Assembly: GCF_013177315.1 (NCBI RefSeq)
Contig: NZ_CP053661.1
Span: 2,480,001 to 2,544,000, forward strand
Direction: 5' to 3'
Source of the DNA: Thermoleptolyngbya sichuanensis A183
GTDB taxonomy: Bacteria > Cyanobacteriota > Cyanobacteriia > Elainellales > Elainellaceae
DNA length: 64,000 bases
This document shows positions 51,377 to 59,600 of the stretch, one piece after another. The first letter of the stretch is position 1. Each line of letters opens with the position of its first letter. The translations under genes and the position numbers were made by a program. Under the pieces are notes generated by a model, which worked only from the letters and a program-made list of their open reading frames with translations, searched no databases and was not told the origin of the DNA.

Positions 51377-52609
51377 ATGAAAATTGCAATTCTTACGTCT
51401 GGCTTTCTGCCCGTAATCGATGGGGTGACAGTCACTCTCCTCCACAGATTGAAGCGACTGAGCGAGTTGGGTCATCAGGTCTTAGTGTTTTGTCCAAGCT
51501 ATGAATTGCTGGAATCGATCTATCCAAATTGGGCAGACTATACAGGACATTTTTTGCCTGGTGTAGAAGTTATCAATTTGCCAAGCACCTCATTTATGGG
51601 GGTTGAGTTTGAGCGCAATGTTACCTCAACATCCTATGATCTTGTGCTGCCAAGATTGGCGCAATTTCAGCCTGATGTTATTCATGTGGATGAACCCGAT
51701 CGCCTCTTTCTTGGCTTTGGCAAAATTCCGGCGATCGCCCATGCGAAGACGCACCAGATCCCCTGCACCAGCTTCTATCACACCAATTTCTTGGAATATA
51801 TTGACGACTTTTTTCCGCTGCCAGCCCCGCTGCAAACCTTAGTGAGGTGGCTTTGCAAAGTGTTCATTACTCAGCGGGTATTCAACGCCTATGATGTGAC
51901 GCTAACGGGCAGCAAAACCACCTATGAAAAGCTGCAAAAACTGGGGATTAGGAATGCACTATACGAAGAATTGCTGGGCGTTGATCTAGCTGTCTTTAGC
52001 CCGAACCTCCGGCAGGAACTATTTTTTGAAAAGACCTATGGAATCGAAGTGGGCGATCGCACAAAACTTCTTTTCCTAGGGCGATTAACCCCAGACAAGG
52101 GCTGGAAATTCACGCTGAAAGCAGTTCCAAAGTTAGTCCAAAAACTGGGTTCAAATCGCATCTCGCTGCTGATTGCGGGGGATGGCGAACTGCGGGATAC
52201 CATCCGTCAATCGCTAACGGGCGTGGTCGATTTTCACCTGCTGGGTCGCGTGTCTCCAAATCAGATTCCTGCGCTTATGGCAAATAGTGATATCCACGTC
52301 ACAACCTCCAAGAAGGAAACCAAAGGGCTGACGCTGTTTGAAGCTTTTGCTGCTAGAATTCCCGTTGTTGCTCCAGCGGCAGGCGGTGTTCTGGACAGCA
52401 TTCAGCCCGGAGTTAACGGTCTGCTCTATAAGCCAGACAACACGGCCGATTTTGTCGAAAAACTTCAGTTGCTTATCGAAGACCCAGACCTGCGGCAACG
52501 CCTGGGGCAGCAGGCGCGAGACTGGGTGCAGCCCTACGGTTGGGATCAGGCAGTCGATCGCCTGGTCAGCCTTTGGGCTTCGCGCCTGCCTGTTGCTACC
52601 AGCCCCTAA
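51377..52609 (+). CDS. GT4-family glycosyltransferase (SQD2/PimB-like)
   Basis: 410 residues. N-domain opens MKIAILTSGFLPVIDGVTVT with the acceptor loop SFYHTNFLEYIDDFFPLPAP. C-domain has LLFLGRLTPDKGWKFTLKAV, SLLIAGDGELRDTIRQSL and the EX7E-type ETKGLTLFEAFAARIPVVAP with AAGGVLDSIQPGVNGLLYKP. The GVTVTL and HTNF pieces resemble enzymes that glycosylate lipids (sulfoquinovosyl-diacylglycerol synthase SQD2, PimB). It follows the hydroxylase by 63 bp on the same strand and lies convergent with the PagL-like gene, only three bases apart. Glycosylation of the cluster's lipid-like product is a reasonable guess. Confidence 0.9.
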   Translation: MKIAILTSGFLPVIDGVTVTLLHRLKRLSELGHQVLVFCPSYELLESIYPNWADYTGHFLPGVEVINLPSTSFMGVEFERNVTSTSYDLVLPRLAQFQPDVIHVDEPDRLFLGFGKIPAIAHAKTHQIPCTSFYHTNFLEYIDDFFPLPAPLQTLVRWLCKVFITQRVFNAYDVTLTGSKTTYEKLQKLGIRNALYEELLGVDLAVFSPNLRQELFFEKTYGIEVGDRTKLLFLGRLTPDKGWKFTLKAVPKLVQKLGSNRISLLIAGDGELRDTIRQSLTGVVDFHLLGRVSPNQIPALMANSDIHVTTSKKETKGLTLFEAFAARIPVVAPAAGGVLDSIQPGVNGLLYKPDNTADFVEKLQLLIEDPDLRQRLGQQARDWVQPYGWDQAVDRLVSLWASRLPVATSP

Positions 52610-52612
52610 TCC

Positions 52613-53533
52613 TCAGCGCGGCCACATATAGCCGACGTAGAGTAGAATGCTGTCGCGTCCGGGGTTTGGTGGGTATAGCTCGGCGTTGGAAATGTGGTGC
52701 CAGCGCAGCCCTACCATGAGGTGTTCCTGGTCTCGCATTCGGAAGGTTGCACCGCCGCCGACCTGGGGCGTGAAGTTGAACTGCGATCCACCCTCTGCGG
52801 GCACGTCTTCACTGGTGACCAGAAACCCTGCGCCGCCATCCACGTATAGCGACCAGGTGTCTTCTCGTACAAAGTGCCAGCGCAGGATCAGCCCAAGATT
52901 GAGACCCACCGCATCGTCTCCTGGCTGAATGAACTTGAGCTTATTCAATTCCAGGTTAATGCTGTGCCCGTGGGCAAAGAAGTCCGTAATGCCTGCGCCC
53001 GCCAGCCCAAACGCTGCAAAGCCGTCATCATCTGGATCGAAGGAAATGGACGGCCCTGCCTGCACGTACCAGTAATTTTGCCCAACGGCTCCAAAGCGTT
53101 CCGGGGCGGATGGTGCGGCTGGCTCAGCTTGGGCGATCGCCCTCCCGTCTGCATCTGGCTCCGGTGGGTAGTCGGCAGTAGCGGCCAATTCGGATGGCAA
53201 CGGCGCTTCCATATTCAGCAAATCCGCCGCCTGGTAAGACGTAAGCGGCATCGGACTCTCCGCAATCGCATCAGTTGAATCTGGTGGAAGCAAGAATTCC
53301 GTCGATGCGGCGGGCAGCAACGCAGATGGAGAAGATTCAACCAATGCGGGGATAGAAGCTGGGGAAATATCGTCTTGGGGTAATGCTTCCTGGGAAAGGG
53401 CTGACATCGGAGAAAGCACGACAGCGCTCCACGATGTTGTCAGAATTAGCGCGGTGTAGGAAATCCTAGAAGAAACAGACTGGTGATTCAAAGAGGAGGC
53501 TCTTACAAGGTTATTAGGAATAGAAAATGTCAT
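52613..53533 (-). CDS. PagL-like lipid A deacylase / acyloxyacyl hydrolase
   Basis: 306 residues with a signal peptide (cleavage near PMSALS-QEALP). A Pro/Ala/Glu-rich linker (about 45-140) precedes a C-terminal eight-strand outer-membrane barrel of about 150 residues. The barrel starts NYWYVQAGPSISFDPDDDGF and ends with the PagL-like catalytic run VGLRWHHISNAELYPPNPGR, then DSILLYVGYMWPR (His-x-Ser-Asn-Ala and Glu). Family members remove a 3-O acyl chain from lipid A in the outer leaflet. The long N-terminal linker is unusual and could span the periplasm. Confidence 0.82.
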   Translation of the reverse strand: MTFSIPNNLVRASSLNHQSVSSRISYTALILTTSWSAVVLSPMSALSQEALPQDDISPASIPALVESSPSALLPAASTEFLLPPDSTDAIAESPMPLTSYQAADLLNMEAPLPSELAATADYPPEPDADGRAIAQAEPAAPSAPERFGAVGQNYWYVQAGPSISFDPDDDGFAAFGLAGAGITDFFAHGHSINLELNKLKFIQPGDDAVGLNLGLILRWHFVREDTWSLYVDGGAGFLVTSEDVPAEGGSQFNFTPQVGGGATFRMRDQEHLMVGLRWHHISNAELYPPNPGRDSILLYVGYMWPR

Positions 53534-53669
53534 TTTTTTGATGGGTTTTGGATCTGCTCACGCTCAGCTTTTGAGAGTTGCTGTAAGCTCTGAATTCACG
53601 TTTTTGGAACAAGAGCATGAACAGTGCGGGTCATAGCCTGACATTAGGTGGGGTTAGAAATTTAACTAA

Positions 53670-56600
53670 CTAAGAATTCAATCGCGAAATCTCCTTGGCG
53701 ATCGCCGATACAGTAAGGTGAATTTGCTCCTCCGTATGTAAACAAGACAAAAAGAACCGCAAACGAGCGCGATCGTAGGGCACCGAGGGATAGACCATCG
53801 GCTGCACATGAATCCTATGCTGCATTATGCGGTGACAAAGCTGAATCGCTCGCTGGGAGTCGCCGATGATGACCGGAATAATCGGCGTGTCTGCACTGCT
53901 GCCCGTGTTCAGTGCGTGGTCTTGTGCGAGGTGGAGGAATAGCTGCGATCGCGCTCTGAGCCGCTGAACTCGCTCTGGCTCCCGTTGCAGCAGTCGCAGC
54001 GAGGCGAGGGCGGCTGCCGTGTTCGCAGGAGTCATGCCCACGCTGTACACAAAACCAGGAGCCGTATATTTTAGGTACTCCACCAGCGCATTGCTGCCCG
54101 CAATGTAGCCGCCGCAGCTTGCAAACGACTTGCTCAGCGTTCCCATCCACAGATCCACGTCGCGGGCTGCAATGCCAAAATGTTCTCCAATGCCGCGACC
54201 GCTCTGCCCCAACACGCCAATGGAGTGCGCCTCGTCCACCAGCAGGAAGGTTTTGAAACGCTTTTTCAGCGCCACAATGTCTGGCAAGGGAGCGATGTCG
54301 CCATCCGCGCTGTAGATGCCTTCAATGGCAATCAGCACTTTTTCATAGCGCAGACGATGCTGGGACAACAGGTGTTCGAGCGATCGCCAATCGTTGTGCG
54401 GAAATTCCATCAGCGTCGCCCCTGCCAATTTGCAGCCCTCGCGGATGCTGTTGTGGCTGAGGGCATCGTAGAGGATCAAGTCTTGGCGACCAAACAGATG
54501 CCCGATGGTCGTTACGTTTGTGGCGTGGCCCCCAACGAACAGCAGACAATCCTCAGTATCCAAAAACCGAGCAATTTCCTGTTCTAGCTCTCGGTGGAAA
54601 GGGCGTTCGCCTGACAGGACGCGACTGGCGGAAACCGACGTGCCATATTCCTGCACCGCAGCAATCGCCGCCTGGGTCACAATCGGATCACCGGACATGC
54701 CCAGGTAGTTATAGCTGGCGTAGCTAATGAATGTTTTTTCATGAATCTCAGTGGTGTCGCGGGAAATCCCAGTATGCTGCATGAAAAAGGGGTTTCCGAG
54801 TTCTTCTACTCGATTCAATTCCTGTCGCAGGTTCTGATACTCAGGCGTGAGATGAAAGTGATAATAGGATTCTGGAACCTCAAGATTTTCTGATTCAGAA
54901 TGAGCGATTAGATTTGAACCTAGATTTGAACCCGACGCATCCGGCTGAGGGGTATAGAGGCTGCTGTTCCCGACTCGATCGGCGGAAATACTTGCATTCG
55001 TCAGTCCGTTCAGGTTGGTGTTCTCCTGATTTGTCCTAGAGGGTGGCGAATCTGACTGTTCAGGGTGCTGCAAGGACGAGGGCGATCGCCCGTCTTCTCC
55101 TTCTCTGGCGGTCGTTTCCGTTGCGGCAAGGTCTGTGGCTGTGGCAATGGCAAGGTCTGTGGCTGTGGCAATGTCCATTGCAATAGACTGCCCGGTTTGG
55201 GCGATCGCCTGCCGTGTTGTGACTACTCCTTTCCCCGCAGCGGTATCGTCTTGAAACAGCGTTGTGGCCAGATGCTCCGCCAGGGCAGCCACGCTGGAAT
55301 GGTCGAGCAGCAGCGCTTGCGAAATGGAGAAGCCCAGCCCTGCCTGGAGTCGGTTGGTGAATTCCACCGCCATCAGCGAATCCATCCCCAAGTCCGAAAA
55401 CTGATCGTGAATGTCAATCAGTTCCGGTGCGCTAAAGCCCAGGACTTTGGCCAACTGCTGCTGGATAAACTGCTGCAATCGCTCCAGACGATTCGCAACG
55501 TGATCCATCCCGGAATCGCCCGCCTGCTGCAAGCTTTGCAAGAGCGGAGAGGCCGCAGGGGTGGCAACGGGGGCGGCGGGTAGCACGCGCTCAAAAAAAG
55601 GCGATAGTTCCTGTCCTGCCTGGGCTGCGCGAAACCTGGCCCAATCGATGGGCAACACGCCCGCCTGCACCGGGTTTTGCCGCAATAGCTCAGCCAACAG
55701 TGGCATCCCCTGCGCGGGCGAAATCAGCCTCATGCCCTGAGCTTCGAGCCGCTGTCGCTCTCGTTCCATCAGTTGCATAGACATGCCCGCGGCCCAGGCT
55801 CCCCAGTTGACGCTGAGGCCCGGCAGCCCCAACTGGCGGCGATGATGCATCAGGCTGTCCAGCGCTGCATTGGCAGCGGCGTAGTTGGTCTGACCCGCCG
55901 AACCCAGCAGCGCCGCCGCTGACGAGAAGCAGACGAAGAAATCCAAATCGTGCGATCGCGTCAGTTCATGCAGGTTCCAGGCTCCCTGCACCTTGGGAGC
56001 CAGCACCGCCTGAAAGCGCTCCCATGTCTGGTTTTGCAGGATGCCGTCGTCCAGCACGCCGGCCGCGTGAACCACGCCCCGCAGCGGTAGGGGACAGCGT
56101 TCTAGCAGAGGGGCGATCGCCCCCGGTTCTGCCACATCTGCCTGGGTTGGGATGACGGACACTCCGTGGGCTTTCAGGTCGTCGATCCAGGCTTGGGCGA
56201 TCGCCGAGGGAGCCTTGCGCCCCACCAGCAGCAGGCTCTTTGCCCCCTGCTCCAGCAGCCATTGCGCCGTGAGTTGGCCCAGCGCCCCCAGCCCGCCCGT
56301 AATCAGATAAGTTCCATCGGGGCGAACCGCAGGCTGCTGGGGCAGCACGGGCGGCAGCGTCATCACCACCTTGCCGATGTGCTTTGCCTGGGCCATGTAG
56401 CGAAAGGCAGTCGGCGCTTCGGCAATCTCAAACACCGTGTGCTTGAGCGGCTGCAACGCTTCCCGCTGGAACTGGTCGGTCAGTTCGTTTAGCAGCGCCG
56501 CAATGTAGTCTGGCTGCGCCTGCGACACCTCCAGCAAGTCAAACGAAAAATAGTCCACATCGGGGCGCAGGGCGCGAACCTGCTCCGATGTCCAGATGCC

Positions 56601-59600
56601 GAGCTTGCCGATTTCGACGAAGCGACCCTTGGGCGACAGCAGTTCCAGGCTGCGGGGAATGTAGTCTTCGTTGAGGCTATTCAGCACCACGTCCACGCCC
56701 TGTCCGTTCGTGACTTTGGCGATCTGGTCGGCAAACGCCAGTGTGCGCGAATCAAACACATGCTGCACGCCGAGAGACTTGAGGAAGTCCTGTTTGGGTG
56801 CGCTGGCCGTGGCGTAGACCTCTGCACCAAGGCGCAGGGCAAGCTGAACTGCGGCCAGACCCACCCCGCCCGCTGCGGCATGAATCAGGATGCGTTCGCC
56901 CTTTTGCAGCTTTGCTAACTGGCAGAGTCCGTGAACCGCTGTCAGAAACGCCGTCGGAATCGTTGCTGCTTCTGCAAAGGTGAGGGATCTGGGCTTCGGC
57001 GCAACCCATTTCGCATTTACGGTGACATGCTGCCCCAGGCTGCCAATTGCTTGTGCGGCCATCACCTCGTCGCCCACACGGAATGCCGTTACGCCTTCGC
57101 CCAGGGACACCACCGTCCCTGCACACTCGCCGCCAAAGGGCACTGCGTCCGCCGTGGCAAAGCCCATATGCTCCAGATAGGGCTGGAGCATTCCCAGGGC
57201 GTTCAGTACGTCGCGGAAGTTTACGCCTGCCGCCCGCACCAAGATCTCCACTTCACCAGGGCCGGGCGATCGCCGCTGGCAGGGCATCAGCGTCAGGTGA
57301 TCCAGCACGCCGTATTGTGTCAAGCCCAGGCGAAATGAGGGCGCAGCGGGAATCGTCAGGGCGGGCTTTGCCAGATCTGGACTCAGCCGCGCCCCGTAGC
57401 GAGTGCCCTGGCGATAGGCGATTTGGTCTTCCGCATCGGTCTGGTGCAATGCCGCTAGCAGGGTCTTGGCGGGGTCTGGGTCTACCACATCCAGGTCGAT
57501 GCAGGTGCAGCGCAGGTCGGGCTGTTCCTGGCGCAGCGATCGCCCCAATCCCCACAGCGCCGCCGCAGGGACGTGGGTGGGCGGGTCAGATGGGGCAATT
57601 GCCTGTGTTCCCGCCGTGACGATCCACAACCGGGGCGTGGGGGATTTTTGAACGGCATTGAGCGCCTGCACCAGATGCAGCACACCGCCGCAAAGCTGGG
57701 TGCAGGTTTGGGTTAGCGTTTGGCCCGTGCTGGACGGTTCCGCATCCAGTCCCCACAGGTACACCACATCGGTCACCGGGGCGATCGCCACCTGTTCTGC
57801 AATGCGTTGCTGCATCTCTTCGGCATCCAGCGGATTCATGCTGTTTGCCGAAGTCCCATCCGACCCCCAATCCGCAAACAGCAGTGATGCGCGATTCCCG
57901 AAGGGATTGCTATGCGAATCGCCCTGCTGGGTCAGAAGTTCTGCAAGCTGTTGGCCAATCTTTTGGCGATCGCTCAGAATCATCCACTGGCGGGATTGAG
58001 CCGATGCAGGTGCAGGCTGAGGATCATTCCCGTCCGCCTGCCAGTCTAGGGTATAGATCCATTCCGTTTGCAGTTCTGTGGAGTGGGCCGGATCACGTTC
58101 TACAACCTGCGAAGATCCTGTGCTGCCGGCCAGCCGCAGAAGCGACATTTCGCCGACGCGATGCAGGGTCAGTCCCGTGATCTCAGCCACGAGTTCGCTA
58201 TTCGGATTGAGAATCTGTAAATCCGCAGCCAGGGGCAATGCGGCTTCGCTGGTCTGATGCCAATGCCCGCCGTTTTCCGGTGGAGCCATAGCGCGAACCT
58301 GCCGTACCCAACTCCAGACCGTGGACTGGGCCGGAACCCCCAGCCGCAGCGATTCGATGCCCGTAGGTAAGTAAGTTCCGGCGGCACTGTCCAGCCCGCA
58401 GGCAGCCGCCACCGTTTGAAAACAGCCGTCCAGAAGTGCGGGATGCAGATGGTACGCCGCCGCCTCAGTCCCCAGCGTATCCGGCAGGTGCAGACGAGCC
58501 AGGGCAGCGCCCTCGCCCTGCCAGAGTTGCTGAATCACCTGAAACGCAGGGCTATAGTTCAGGTGTTGCTGGCGCAACTGGGCGTAATAGTCCAGCGGGG
58601 CGATCGCCTGCTGACGAAATTGCGCCTGGATCTCTGCCAGCGCAGGGCCGGAACTCAACGGCTGACCTGCTGCCAAAAAGCCCGTGACATGGCGCGTCCA
58701 TGCCTCCGACTCGGCGTTCAGGCTCAAGAGTTGGAACCGATAGCCGCCTGCTTCTGGCGACAGCACCAGTTGCAGCGGGGTGGCAGCCGCCGACAGCCGC
58801 AGCGCTTGCTCAATGCGAACCTGAGTCAGTTCCACTGGGGATAGCCCCACGGCCCGACCCGCGGCGATCGCCATTTCTGCATAGGCGGCGGCGGGAAAGA
58901 CGGGCTGCGTGGCAATCCGATGATCCGCAAGATAGGCGGGTGCATCGGCGCTGACTTGCGCTTCAAACCGGATGTCGCTGGTGCCGCCCAGTCGCAGCCG
59001 TTCGCCCAGCAGGGGATGCAGCCCTAGAGAACGCGGGCGACTGGGTACAGGCGGGCTGACTGATCCAGACGGGCGATCCGGCTGCCACCAGTAGCGCTGT
59101 CGCTGGAATGGGTAGGTCGGCAGGTTGGGAATCCGTCGGGCAGAGGGAGGGGCGATCGCCTGCCCATCGATATCCACGCCGCGAACATACAGTTCTCCCA
59201 GGCTGCTGAGCAGCGTTTGCCAGTCGTCTTGCCCTGGTCGCAGGCTCGGCAGCCAGAGCATGGTTTTCGCCAAATCGGGATCGCCGGCCTGCACGCACAG
59301 CCGTCCCATGCCCAGCAGAATCGGCTTTGCGCCGATCTCCAGCAGCACGCCACAGCCCTGCTGCTGCAAGGTGTCCATGCCCTGCCTAAATCGCACGGGC
59401 TGGCAAATGTGTTGAACCCAGTAGTCGGGCGTGGCAATGTCCGTAGTCATAAAATCGCCCGTCACGTTGGAAATTAGCGGAATGTGCGGACTGTGGTAAG
59501 CAACGGTATTCGCAACCTGGGCAAACTCCGCCAGCATGGGCGACATCAGCGGCGAGTGGAAGGCATGGGAGACATTCAGCGGCGTGGTTTTGATGCCTTC

